NCBI RefSeq assembly: GCF_019320115.1
Contig: NC_089582.1
Location: 119,000,657-119,064,656, forward strand
Source: Miscanthus floridulus
Lineage: Eukaryota > Streptophyta > Magnoliopsida > Poales > Poaceae
Reading direction: 5' to 3'
DNA: 64,000 nucleotides
In this document: positions 1 to 10,900 of the stretch, piece after piece
Layout: the number at the start of each line of letters is the position of its first letter
Numbering within the stretch: the stretch's first letter is position 1
Made by a program: the position numbers and the translations under genes
Notes under the pieces: generated by a model
The model's database searches: none
Told to the model about the DNA's origin: nothing
What the model saw: the letters and a program-made list of their open reading frames with translations, nothing else

Positions 1-1477
1 ACTTCAATGAATAAAAACAGGACTAAATAAAAATTAGTTTGAACTGGACTGGACCGCGAGTTGATTTCTGGAAAAAGCGGGGGCTTTTCTGCAAAACGCG
101 CTCGGTTGACTGGGGTTTGACCCGACGGCTGACCGGGCTGCTGACTCATCGACACGCGGCGACTGTTCATTGGGCGCGGTGCACCACGCGGGCGTGGGCG
201 CGCTGACATGGGCGCTGACGCGGCCACGGTGGACTGAGTCCACGGTCCACTGTGGACCGAACTGGTACCAGTTGATCTGGACCGTTCCTTGATGATCGGA
301 CAGCACAGGGTGAGATCCGGGCGATGGCTCACCGGGGAAGAAAGAAAGGCCGGCGGCGCCATGGTCGGTGCACCGGGACCTCGGGCTACGGCTCCCTAGG
401 GCGCCAAAACAAAAGCTGAGAGCACAGGAAGGTGGAGGGGCTCACCGTGAGTCGCCAGGAAGGGAACGCGGCGTTCGGGACGAGCTCCAGACACGGTGTC
501 GACGACGGCGGGGCTCTGGAGAGAGAAAGAGAGCACGGGTGAGGGCGTAGCCGGGCCAAACAGCGCCAAAATGCGAAATGGAATGTACCTACGGGCGCGG
601 GAAGATCTGGTGAAGCTTCGGGTGGCCCTGGCGTCGGCGTTCGCGCTCGGAAGGGGGAGGCTCTCACCGGCGGCGGTGGCTCTCGGTAGCGGGCAAAGGT
701 GGGGAGAGAAGGCGGGGTCGGCTCAGGGTTTTATAGGCCGGGTGTGCGCGGAAATAAGGAAGGGAAGCAGGGAGGGGCTCGGCACCTTCCTAACGGCGCC
801 GGTGATTTCCATCGGGGACGCGCCATCGGTGGCCGAAGAAAGGAAAATGCCGGGGAGGAAAAGGAAGCTCGGGGAAGAAGAAAGGAAAGAAGAAAGGATG
901 CTGACCGGTGGGGCCAGAGCGTAGCGAGAGAGAAAGGGAGGGGGCGAGCGTCGCGGGTGAAGCCAAGCAGGCCACAGTGGCGTGCCTTCGCGCGAAGCGG
1001 GCCGCAGCGAAGCAGCAGCTGGGCCGCCGAGTTGGTGCGCGCGCGCGGGTGGCCAACTGGGCCGCGTGCGTTGCGGGCCGGCGTGGGAAAGAAGCAGCGG
1101 GCCCAAGCGAGCAGGCCGCGCGGGCAGGCCGCCGGGACAGGCCAGCGGGAGGAGGAGGGGAAAAGGGCCGGGCTAGCTGGGCCAGAAGGTGTCTTTCTCT
1201 TTTTTTTTCAAATCAAATGTTTGTCAAATTCTATTTTCTCCATTTTCATTTTTAAGCCAAATTCAAATAAGTTTTGAATACAAATTTCAAATCTTCTAGC
1301 CCTACACTCAATCAAAACCCATATGACTCGGCATGAATGAAACAAACAAGTTTCTAAACTTATAGTTTATTTTATTTATTCAATATTTATTATTTGGCCT
1401 AAGTTAAAAATACCTAGAAAATGTAATAAATGCTAAGAATTAATTGCTAATTTGTGGTAAAAATTTTGGGTGTTACA
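1..1477 (-). repeat. 3' LTR of the chromovirus, partial
   Basis: This aligns base for base with 9488-10965, with one indel. It covers about the first 48% of the LTR in element orientation, starting TGTAACACCC. The first 300 bases differ from the other LTR at about 12 sites, mostly C/T or G/A. The AT-rich last 280 bases show about one difference. ORFs here are chance open frames in GC-rich DNA. Confidence 0.93.
729..735 (-). promoter_or_regulatory. TATA box in 3' LTR
   Basis: TATAAAA on the minus strand within CCTATAAAACCC. The same motif sits at 10216-10222 in the 5' LTR, where it would drive the element transcript. In the 3' LTR it could only drive transcription out of the element to the left. 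Confidence 0.5.
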
Positions 1478-1492
1478 AACCTACCCCCTTAG
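1478..1492 (-). other. Polypurine tract of chromovirus
   Basis: On the minus strand the sequence AAGGGGGTAGGTT lies directly before the LTR start TGTAACACC. This is the expected plus-strand priming site, and it fixes the inner border of the 3' LTR at 1477. Confidence 0.8.
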
Positions 1493-1905
1493 AATGAATC
1501 TCGTCCTCGAGATTCGGATGGTTCAAAGAGATTGGGATAGACAGTTCTCATATCTTCCTCTCTTTCCCACGTTGCCTCATCCACTGAGTGTCTGTTCCAC
1601 TGAACCTTGCACATTCTTATTATTTTGCTTCTTGTGATTCTCTCCGCTGTTTCCAGGATTCTCACTGGATACTCTTTGTATGATAGATCTCCTCGGATAT
1701 CCAGTTCTTCCAAGGGTAGTTATTCCTCAGGTACTCTCAAACATTTCTTAAGTTGCGACACATGGAAGACATCATGAACACCTGAGAGCTGCTCTGGTAG
1801 TTCTAGCTGGTAAGCAACTTCTCCTCTTCTGTTAATGATCTTGAATGGTCCCACATACCTAGGTGATAACTTTCCCTTGGTATGAAATCTCTTTACTCCT
1901 TTCAT
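1489..1905 (-). pseudogene. Integrase C-terminus with chromodomain-like tail
   Basis: Residues encoded at 1720-1905 hold the GPF motif (YVGPFKII) and [13 protein letters not shown]. After a TAA at 1720 the frame runs to 1489 through a chromodomain-like module: YPVRILE, CKVQWNRH, ATWEREEDMR and YPNLF. In chromoviruses such modules are linked to targeting of heterochromatin through methylated histone H3. Tyr and Trp at two likely aromatic-cage positions are present, but the third looks like His. Binding ability is therefore uncertain. Confidence 0.8.
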
Positions 1906-1989
1906 GGGTGAAACTTTAAGATAGACAAAATCACCAATTTCAAATGCTAAATCTCTTCTCCTTGTGTCCGCATAGCTTTTCTGTCGGGA

Positions 1990-2919
1990 CTATGCAACCT
2001 TTAGGTTTTGCCTTATTGTTTGCACTTGTTTTTCTGCTAGTTGCAAAACATCTGGTCCAAAGACTTGGCTTTCCCCCGTTTGATTCCAAAACAATGGTGT
2101 TCTGCACTTCCTGCCATACAATGCTTCAAACGGTGCCATTTTAAGACTCTTTTGGTAGCTATTATTGTAGGAGAATTCGGCATAAGGTAAACTCTTATCC
2201 CAACTTGTCCCATACTGCAGAGCACAAGCTCTTAGCATATCCTCTAAGATCTAATTTGTCCTTTCAGTCTGTCCATCTGTTTGAGGATGGTAAGCTAAGC
2301 TGAAGTTCAACTTCGTATCCATTGACTCATGCAATTTCTGCCAAAAATGTGATGTGAACTGTGTACCCCTATCTGAAACAATCTTCTTTGGTACACCATG
2401 TAAACATACAATCCTTTCCATATACAACTCTGCTAACTTTGCACTCGAATAAGTTACCTTGATCGGAATGAAATGGGCCACTTTTGTCAATCGGTCAACA
2501 ATCACCCAGATAGAGTCAAATCCTTTCTGTGTACGGGGTAATCCAACTATAAAGTCCATTCCAACTTCTTCCCATTTCCACTCGGGTATCTTCATAGGCT
2601 GTAGTAAACCTGCTGGCCTCTGATGTTCTGCTTTCACTCTTTGGCACGTGTCACATATAGCCACATGTTCTGCTACGTCTCTCTTTAGTCCATACCACCA
2701 GTACCTCTCTTTAAGATCAAGATACATTTTAGTACTTCCTAGGTGTATGGAATAGGCTGAGTCATAAGCTTCCCTCAAGATGGACTCCCTAATAGATTTT
2801 ACTTCTGGCACACAAATCCTTTTACCGAACCATACTGTCCCTTGATCATCCATATGGAATCCTAGGGCTTTACCAATCACTATATGCTCTGCAATATCCT
2901 TGATCCTCTCATCACCCAT
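1990..2919 (-). pseudogene. Integrase segment
   Basis: The HHCC zinc-binding region is visible (CDTCQRVKAEHQ), and then the DDE core: Asp in GMDFIVGLP, Asp in VSDRGTQF and Glu in GQTERTN. A TAG at 2251 follows the Glu at once. The frame continues with LRACALQYG and GRKCRTP, typical of gypsy integrases, to a TAG at 1990. All three catalytic residues are intact; only the chain is broken. Confidence 0.9.
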
Positions 2920-3129
2920 CTGTCCTTTACGAATCTCTTATTCCAGAGTGGATTCTACCTCTAACTCCATGGTGTTGGCCACAATACCCAAATTCAAGTA
3001 TTTGAACTCCTCACACAACTCTTCAGGTAGTTGAGTTGTATAGGCCATGTTCACATAACTCCTTCTACTTAAGGCATCTGCTACAACGTTAGCCTTTCCC
3101 GGGTGATAGTGAATATCCAAGTCATAATC

Positions 3130-4002
3130 CTAGATTAACTCAAGCCATCTTCGTTGCCTCAGATTCAGATCTGACTGTGTGAATATATACTTTAGACTCT
3201 TATGGTCCGTATAAATCTCACACTTATGACCAATCAGGTAGTGCCTCCATATCTTAAGAGCATGCACCACAGCTGCCAATTCCAGATCATGAGTCGGATA
3301 ATTTAGCTCATGTTTTCTCAGCTGTCTAGATGCGTAGGCAACAACTCTGCCTTCTTGCATAAGAACACCTCCTAGACCTTGCCGTGAGGCATCACAATAG
3401 ATAGAGAAACTTTTGGTGAGATCAGGTAAGATGAGCACTAGAGCAGAAGTCAGTCTCTTCTTCAACTCCTCAAAACTGTCCTGGCATTGTTTAGTCCATA
3501 CAAATTTGGCATTCTTCTCCAACAACGCAGTCATGGGCTTGGCTAACTTAGAGAATCCCTCGATGAATCTCCTATAATACCCAGCCATACCCAGGAAACT
3601 CCGAATCTCACTAACATCCTTAGGTGGCTTCCAACTCAACACATCTCTAACCTTCTTGGGATCTACTGCTACTCCTCCATTAGAGATTATGTGACCAAGG
3701 AAAGATACTTCTTTTAACCAGAACTCACATTTGCTGAACTTGGCATAAAGTTGATGTTCTCTAAGCTTTTGCAACACCAATCTCAAATGCCCTTCATGTT
3801 CTTCTTCATTCTTAGAATACACTAGTATGTCATCAATAAACATGACGACAAACTTATCAAGGTACTCCATGAATACTTTGTTCATCAAATACATGAAGTA
3901 GGCAGGTGCATTAGTCAGACCAAAAGACATAACTGTGAACTCATACAGTCCATAGCGGGTCACAAAGGCGGTCTTGGGGATGTCAGTACGCCTTATCCTC
4001 AA
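3130..4002 (-). pseudogene. Reverse transcriptase palm/thumb and RNase H segment
   Basis: The RT catalytic motif FIDDILVYS is present, with thumb-type sequence [13 protein letters not shown]. RNase H follows with [12 protein letters not shown] and [10 protein letters not shown]. It is open for 290 residues between the TGA at 4018 and the TAG at 3130. The next segment (2938-3120, ALSRRS region) is the RNase H/integrase connection, ending in a TAA at 2938. Confidence 0.9.
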
Positions 4003-4017
4003 CTGATGGTATCCAGA

Positions 4018-4866
4018 TCAAAGATCAATCTTGGAAAACACACAAGCCCCTTTCAATTGGTCAAATAGGTCATCAATTCTAGGCAATGGGTACTTGTTCT
4101 TAATTGTGACTTCATTAAGTGACCTGTAGTCTATGCACATCCTTTGTGTACCATCCTTCTTTTCTACGAACAGTACTGGTGCACCCCATGGTGATGAACT
4201 AGGTTGAACAAAACCCTTATCTAGCAATTCCCTTAGTTGTTTCTTAAGTTCTGCTAATTCATTCACTCCCATTCTATAGGGTCTCTTAGCTATGGGTGCA
4301 GTTCCCAGTAAAAGTTCAATTATAAACTCGATGTCTCGGTCAGGTGGCATACCTGGCAATTCCTCGGGAAAGACATCCGGGTACTCATTTGCTATCCTTA
4401 TATCTTCTAAGGTTATGCCCTCCAACTGATTAACCCGACAGATTTCTGTAGCAGACTGAGTTGCCACAAACACCACTTCTTCTCTAGTTGAAGTGATAAG
4501 ATTCACCGAGCTATTACCACAATTAATAACTACTTTCTGCAACCTTAGCCAATCCATACCCAAGATGACATCGATACCGGTGGAATTTATGACTACAAGA
4601 TTTGCTTGAAATTCTACCCCCCTTATGCTGAGACTAGCAGCTAAGTATATCCACTCTGCTTTCATTACCCCACCAGGTGAGCTTACTAACATGTGTTTCT
4701 TCATAACACTTACTGGAATACTATGCTTCTTTATGAATGTGTATGTTATGAAGGAATGCGAAGCACCAGAATCAAAAAGTATTGTAGCTGAGTTTGAGTT
4801 GACCGGAAACGTACCGATCACAACATCCGGTGCCTCCTGAGCTGTTTCAGTAGTAACATGGTTCAC
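4018..4866 (-). pseudogene. Protease and N-terminal reverse transcriptase segment
   Basis: This 282-residue segment holds the aspartic protease active site ([11 protein letters not shown]) near its start and the first RT blocks ([37 protein letters not shown]). The protease would cut the polyprotein; the RT would copy element RNA in virus-like particles. The segment ends at a TGA (4018) inside the conserved block that leads to the first catalytic Asp region. The upstream border is the TAG at 4885, not a true start. Confidence 0.9.
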
Positions 4867-4995
4867 CTTTCCCCAAACGTAGTTCTACTGTGATTTAGTC
4901 TTCTTGGGGCATCTATTAGAGTAATGTCCCGGCTCTCCACAATTGAAGCACTTGTTGTCATTAACTGCATTTGGCGCTTTTGGTGCGCCATTCCT

Positions 4996-5925
4996 CTACG
5001 GAGCATTGGGGGCATTATTCCTCACTGGTACATTATTGGGATGCTGCTGGCGCTGAGCTGGTGCCTTGAACTGCTGTTGCTGCTGCTGTGCACGCTGCTG
5101 CTGCTGGTTGCGGTTGAGACCTGTCTGACCTTGATAGCGCTGCTGAGGTTGAGTTTGTTGAGGGTTGGTACGGAAGCGAGAGTTGCTCCCAGATTGTTGT
5201 CCTTGAAATTTTCTCTTCTTGTCCTCCATCTGGCGGCGCTTGTTCTCAATCACTAAAGCTTTGTCCACCAGCTGTTGGAAGTTAACAAAGGTATGGGACA
5301 ACAGCTGGTACTGGAGACCATCATTCAAGCCCTCCATAAACAGCTCCTGCCTCTTTCCATCCTCGTCTACCTCAGTAGGTGCATACCATGACAATTGTAT
5401 AAACTTGTCATGATATTCAGCAACAGTCATGCCCCCCTGCTTGAGAGCCAAGAACTCCTTCTTCAGCTTCATCAGTCCCGCAGGCACGTGATGAGTGCGA
5501 AAGGCACTGCGGAACTCAGCCCAAGTGATGGGATTAGCTTCGGTGCAGCCAAAGCGGAATGAGTCCCACCAATCCTGTGCAGCTCCCTGCAACTGTCCAG
5601 AAGCATATAAAACTTTCTCCCTATCATCATATTGGGCAATCTCCAGTTGCCTCTCTATGGCACGTAGCCAGTCATCAGCTTGGAGTGGATCGGCAGAGTG
5701 CTTGAATACAGGTGGGTGTCCTTTCAGAAACTCTCCCCTCTTATCCCTGACATGAGCGGGTGCATTTCCATTCCCTTGCCCCATGTTCTGCATGTTCTGG
5801 GCCATCTGCTGAAGCAATTGGGTCTGCATCATCATCAGCTGCTCCATGGAGACTGGGGGTGGTGGTGGCGGTTCCTCGCCTCCCTGGTTGTTCCTCCTGG
5901 TGTTCACCATCTGTAGAGGCATCAT
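4996..5925 (-). pseudogene. gag: gag (capsid) segment
   Basis: 309 residues are open from ATG 5925 (MMPLQMVNTRR) to a TAG at 4996. A proline-rich stretch and a Met/Gln-rich helix near residues 20-55 precede the Retrotrans_gag core (WLRAIERQL, WWDSFRFG, EFLALKQGG, around residues 90-200). A Gln-rich linker follows. Translation past the stop gives a CCHC zinc knuckle (CFNCGEPGHYSNRC) near 4905-4950, which normally packages element RNA. A second TAG at 4885 follows it. The stops separate the capsid from the knuckle and the enzymes. Confidence 0.9.
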
Positions 5926-6652
5926 ATAAGTCTCACACGTCCAAGCATATAACTCTTACAAGATACTGGTGTAACAAGAGTAGGTGTAGACAAAAGATAT
6001 ATGTAGGGTATGCAAGAAGATATTTGTTCTGAATTTTTCCAGCGAGTTGGATAGCAGCAGTGCTGTAAAATGAGAATATCTCAGTTTCTGTTTATCATAC
6101 GATTGCGTAGCATACCTTTCTGGAAAGCTTATGAAATTTTCTACAACTTTCGTTTAGAATACTTTTTCAGATTCCAACGTTTACTTAGTCAAATTCAGAC
6201 GATAAGAAGTACTGTTCCGGAATCCTGACAGCACAGAAACCTCGACTTACAACAGTTGTATCTCACAATTTATACTAGCTATTGAGGTGATTCCAGAGCC
6301 GGAAGAAAGATGTTGAAGTCTACTTATCTCTATAAAAATTTCATGACCTTTGAGTATCTAGATTGTGAGATATGAACTGATAAAGACAGACTGTTCCAAA
6401 AGATACAAAATGGACAGCATGATAAAATGAAACCCAACTATTTATTCATAATATTCCTAAACCTTAACCTTAACTAAATGACCGTGGACATGCCCACAAG
6501 TCATCACAATCATATCAAAGATCCAAATCAAACATTATTCATAATGATAAACATCCAACCATGCAACTAACACTTGTCCAACCATTAAAAGAAAGAAACT
6601 AAATACTCTCTCGCGTAGCTACACGTGCTTATTACATATTTTTAAGACTCTC
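5926..6652 (-). other. Non-coding spacer between extra ORF and gag
   Basis: About 730 bases inside the chromovirus, AT-rich and with stops in all frames. I see no motif beyond short runs. It could act as leader for gag translation or as packaging signal, but nothing in the sequence proves it. Confidence 0.5.
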
Positions 6653-7722
6653 CTATGGGTACGGGTCGATGGTGGTGCTAGTGCTGGGGTCTCCAGACTC
6701 TCCTCTAGTCCTCGGGGGTGACTGAGCGGGTACTTCTGAATCTTCCACATCTGGACCTCCCAGCTGTTGCTTCAGTGTAGCATTCTCATGAGCCAGCTGC
6801 ATGTAGGCCCTCCCCATGACGTCGAGCTCGTCCAGGGCCTGATCCAAGTCAGTGTGGGTCTCAGCCAAGCACAACAGGGTAGGCCTCAGCCTCAGGTTCG
6901 CCTCTCCAAGTGGTGTAGCGATGTTGCACGTAGACTGTCCGCTTCGACGGCGGGGAAGATAGCGGTCATCCTCCCAGGCGATGTCGTCGAAGTGACGGTC
7001 GCGGTTGACCATCAACGCCTGTCGAGCTGCATCCCTGATGACGGCCGCACGTGTGAGCCGTGCAGTGGTGGCGTGGTGGATGTAGCGCACCCGAGTCCCC
7101 TCTCGGATGTACACTTCTGTCTCTAGAAGCCGGTGTAGTCGGGGTGGGTCCAATGCTCCGTCCTGTACTGAACAGTGCCTCCAGGGTGGTAGCGATGCAC
7201 AAGTGCGAGAAGCCTAGGGTGGTAGTAGCCATCACCCTCCAAGTCGTAGTGGGTCTCCGCAGTCCATCCCTAAGCCAACGGTGCATTGTGATCATCATCA
7301 TTGTCATCATCCCCATCGTCTCCACCGTCTCCATCGTCTCCATCGTCTCCACCATCTCCACCGTCTCCACCATTACCCTCATCACCTCCATCAGCATCAG
7401 AATCATCAGAACCATCTCCATCATCGGGGTCACCTGCTCCCTCCTGGCCACCTTGTTCCTGTACTTCCTCAGGATCTTCCTCCGACTCCTCTATCTCAAT
7501 GGGTCCCTCAAACATGGGTCCCTCCTCTGTTTCTTCATCCATCGGATCCTCCAACAAGTCCTCCAGAGGTTCCCCCATGGGTACCTCCACAGGTGGTTCC
7601 TCCTCCTGGTTCCTCAGAGCTTCCACCAGATGTGCCGGGACACGCTTGCCCAAAGTGAACCTGGTCCTCCTGGTGGGCATCGGAATGGTCCTCTTGCGCG
7701 CGGTCAGCTTGGTACGAGCCAT
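6653..7722 (-). pseudogene. Extra 5' ORF with histone H3-tail-like N-terminus, broken
   Basis: The first ORF after the PBS, with ATG at 7722. It starts MARTKLTARKRTIPMP; the mature histone H3 tail starts ARTKQTARKSTGG, so 9 of 11 leading residues agree, including the lysines at positions 4 and 9. Basic residues follow to about residue 30, then Glu-rich sequence (residues 40-95), then an Asp/Gly tract (about 100-145). A TAG at 7270 stops it. The same frame continues about 130 bases, then a shift near 7135 passes to a frame open from 7153 to 6653 (LETEVYIREGTRVRY, then a likely coiled coil DLDQALDELDVMGRAYMQ). The whole would be about 350 residues. I do not know a named family. The function is unknown; chromatin interaction is only suggested. 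Confidence 0.75.
7281..7400 (+). repeat. Degenerate trinucleotide-type repeat coding the Asp/Gly tract
   Basis: On the plus strand this reads as runs of ccatcgtc, ccaccgtc and catcatcat. On the minus strand it codes the GGDDGDD-type acidic tract of the extra ORF. Slippage here would change tract length without changing frame. Confidence 0.7.
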
Positions 7723-7889
7723 CTATAAGAATGAAAAAGTTGAGTATTAGAACAAAATAATTTTTGGCAATAGATAAAGAACAGAATATAAGCAAAAATT
7801 TTATAGCAAATTAAAGTAGTAAAATAAAGATAATGTGATCCTAGAAACGTCCATTTCTAACTAGGTTGTTCGTCCTACAGTCAGTTATA

Positions 7890-7901
7890 GCTCTGATACC
7901 A
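7890..7901 (-). other. Primer-binding site (tRNA-iMet type)
   Basis: TGGTATCAGAGC on the minus strand, three bases inside the 5' LTR end (GGGTGCGACA). This matches the 3' end complement of initiator tRNA-Met, which primes minus-strand synthesis in many plant LTR elements. Confidence 0.88.
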
Positions 7902-7904
7902 ATT

Positions 7905-10900
7905 TGTCGCACCCAATTTTGCAAAGCAAAACCAAGCACTCATATATGTGCGCCCAGGATGTCCAAACACACACATATATCACAAATTGCAGTAGTATCA
8001 AAGTAAAGTACTTATTACATCGCATATCTCATCATAAAGTTAAATACAAAGTTTGCTCGAAGGCAATATTATTACAAACACAGCGGAAAAACTAGCCCAA
8101 CTGCCACAGGGACTCCAACTGGTGAACGTCTTCCTAGTAGTCCTGGACATCCTCTGGAAACTCTTCATATCCATTATCTGTTACCCATCCGGGATTTTCA
8201 TTTGATGTAAAGCAAGTGTAAGCTCACCATGCTTAGCAAGTATAACAAAGGGATCTATGAGGCTCAAATAGGCTTGACACTGTTTGACTGCGGTTCGCAA
8301 TTTTAGTTGATCAATTTTTAGCAACCTGAATTACTACTTTAATGAACAGCCCCAAATCCCAAGTGGTATTAAAGTATCATCCAGCTTTGTCTCAATTCCC
8401 AACCATCCATCATCCACAGTAACCACTAATCTCGAAGGATCTAGACCGCTCATATCCATGAGCACGGCTATTATAACAGGTTAATTATTTCTGCAGAAAT
8501 TGTACATCTTTACCCACCGAGCCGTGATTCCCAATGCCGGGGTTCGCGAGACCCACTACACCTCTTCCCAGGAAGTGTGGCAGAGTTTCACTATGAAACC
8601 CTTAGCTAGTTGCACTAACAAATCGTAGCTACAAAGGAATGGCACACGTGGGCATCGCAGCACGATGCACACCCTAACAGAAAAAGGAAAGATACCCTCT
8701 TACCCCTTACTAGAGCTACAGACGAGCTAGTACAAACTAGATAATAGGTTAAAGTCAGAGCCATTTGACACTCGGGGTTGTACGGTCCCTCCTGGGTTGC
8801 CGCTTCAGGATAAAGTCCTTATGGAGAGGCACTAGAGTACTCAACCCCGTACTCTAGCCCCCTATCTGTTGCTAAAAGTTCCATTTTATTACATTGCATA
8901 TAGTCTTTAAATATGTTTAACAATTACTTCATGTTAAGCACTGCAGCATCTATCCAAAATGCCTACCCAATAAACCCAGGTATCAAGGATATGTGGTACA
9001 ATGAATCATCTAGGTAAAGTCCTTAAAGGCAATTCAAATTAAACTCATGCATGAATGTAAGTGGTAGTAGTTCATAGGTAACAAGGGGCCTTTGGGTACA
9101 CTTGCCTTCCTCAAAGTCGTCCTGGGAGTACTGCTGATCCTGCTGGGGGTCCTCAGTCACCTCGAATGGCTCACCCTCTAATCGTGATCCAATCATCAAT
9201 CAAGCATCATTCCAATCATTACATGCATACAAGATGAAACTCTATTAGAACAGTACACCAAACAGTGAAAACATATGTTGAAAAGCTTACAGATCTGTTC
9301 TACGCATTTCTACGAACACATGATCGAAAGAATCACTCAAATCGGACTTAAAACGTGAAAGTTATGCATGAAATAAGATGTAATGGCAATTCTGTAAATA
9401 AACTAACCTATTTTCGAATTAAAATAATTAAAAATCTAAATTTAAATGAAATCTGGACTGGGCTTACTATTTCTGGAAACTTCAGGGACTTGAATGAATA
9501 AAAACAGGACTAAATAAAAATTAGTTTGAACTGGACTGGACCGCGGGTTGATTTCTGGAAAAAGCGGGGGCTTTTCTGCAAAACGCGCTCAGTTGACTGG
9601 GGTTTGACCCGACGGCTGACTGGGCTGCTGACTCATCGACACGTGGCGGCTGTTCATTGGGCGCGGTGCACCACGCGGGCGTGGGCGCGCTGATGTGGGC
9701 GCTGACGCGGCCATGGTGGACTGAGTCCACGGTCCACTATGGACCGAACCGGTACCAGCTGATCTGGACCGTTCCTTGATGATCGGACGGCACAGGGTGA
9801 GATCTGGGCGATGGCTCGTCGGGGAAGAAAGAAAGGCCGGCGGCGCCATGGCCGGTGCGCCGGGACCTCGGGCTACGGCTCCCTAGGGCGCCAAAACGAA
9901 AGCTGAGAGCACGGGAAGGTGGAGGGGCTCACCGTGAGTCGCCGGGAAGGGAACGCGGCGTTCGGGACGAGCTCCAGACACGGTGTCGACGGCGGCGGGG
10001 CTCTAGAGAGAGAAAGAGAGCGCGGGTGAGGGCGTAGCCGGGCCAAACAGCGCCAAAATGCGAAATGGAATGTACCTACGGGCGCGGGAAGATCCGGTGA
10101 AGCTTTGGGTGGCCCTGGCGTCGGCGTTCGCGCTCGGAAGGGGGAGGCTCTCACCGGCGGCGGTGGCTCTCGGTAGCGGGCAAAGGTGGGGAGAGAAGGC
10201 GGGGTCGGCTCGGGGTTTTATAGGCCGGGTGTGTGCGGAAATAAGGAAGGGAAGCAGGGAGGGGCTCGGCACCTTCCTAACGGCGCCGGTGATTTCCATC
10301 GGGGACGCGCCATCGGTGGTCGAAGAAAGGAAAACACCGGGGGAGGAAAAGGAAGCTCGGGGAAGAAGAAAGAAAAGAAGAAAGGATGCTGACCGGTGGG
10401 GCCGGAGCGCAGCGAGAGAGAAAGGGAGGGGGTGAGCGTCGCGGGTGAAGCCAAGCAGGCCACAGTGGCGTGCCTTCGCGCGAAGCGGGCCGCAGCAAAG
10501 CAGCAGCTGGGCCGCCGAGTTGGTGCGCGCGCGTGGGTGGCCAACTGGGCCGTGTGCGTTGCGGGCCGGCGTGGGAAAGAAGCAGTGGGCCCATGCGAGC
10601 AGGCCGCGCGGGCAGGCCGCCGGGACAGGCCAGCGGGAGGAGGAGGGGAAAAGGGCCGGGCTAGCTGGGCCAGAAGGTGTCTTTCTCTTTTTTTTTCAAA
10701 TCAAATGTTTGTCAAATTCTATTTTCTCCATTTTCATTTTTAAGCCAAATTCAAATAAGTTTTGAATACAAATTTCAAATCTTCTAGCCCTACACTCAAT
10801 CAAAACCCATATGACTCGGCATGAATGCAACAAACAAGTTTCTAAACTTATAGTTTATTTTATTTATTCAATATTTATTATTTGGCCTAAGTTAAAAATA

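Larger units (their letters stand above)
1489..5925 (-). pseudogene. gag-pol: gag-pol polyprotein of chromovirus, eight in-frame stops
   Basis: One reading frame of 1,479 codons runs from ATG 5925 to the terminal stop at 1489. Order: gag, CCHC knuckle, protease (DSGA), reverse transcriptase, RNase H, zinc-binding integrase, chromodomain-like tail. Stops interrupt it at 4996, 4885, 4018, 3130, 2938, 2251, 1990 and 1720 (lowest base of each codon). All lie in the same frame, and no frameshift is seen over 4.4 kb. Several fit a C-to-T change; for example TGA at 4018 falls in the conserved RT motif KIDL-x-SGYHQL, where arginine is usual. The stop at 3130 instead looks like AAG to TAG. Decay is therefore by point mutation, consistent with methylated-cytosine deamination. 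The real gene ends before the 3' LTR, as expected. Confidence 0.93.

Noticed and set aside
34..1277. Many open frames on both strands in the GC-rich LTR
   Set aside because: They recur in the second LTR at 9521-10765 with frame-breaking differences, overlap on both strands and have no domain. They are chance frames in a GC-rich LTR.
7060..7750. Ser/Pro-rich open frames on the plus strand
   Set aside because: They are the antisense of the acidic tract of the extra ORF; the repeat keeps several frames open.
7890..7904. tRNA-Met-like sequence (also at 41631 and 45521)
   Set aside because: Only 12 bases complementary to the tRNA 3' end; these are primer-binding sites, not tRNA genes.
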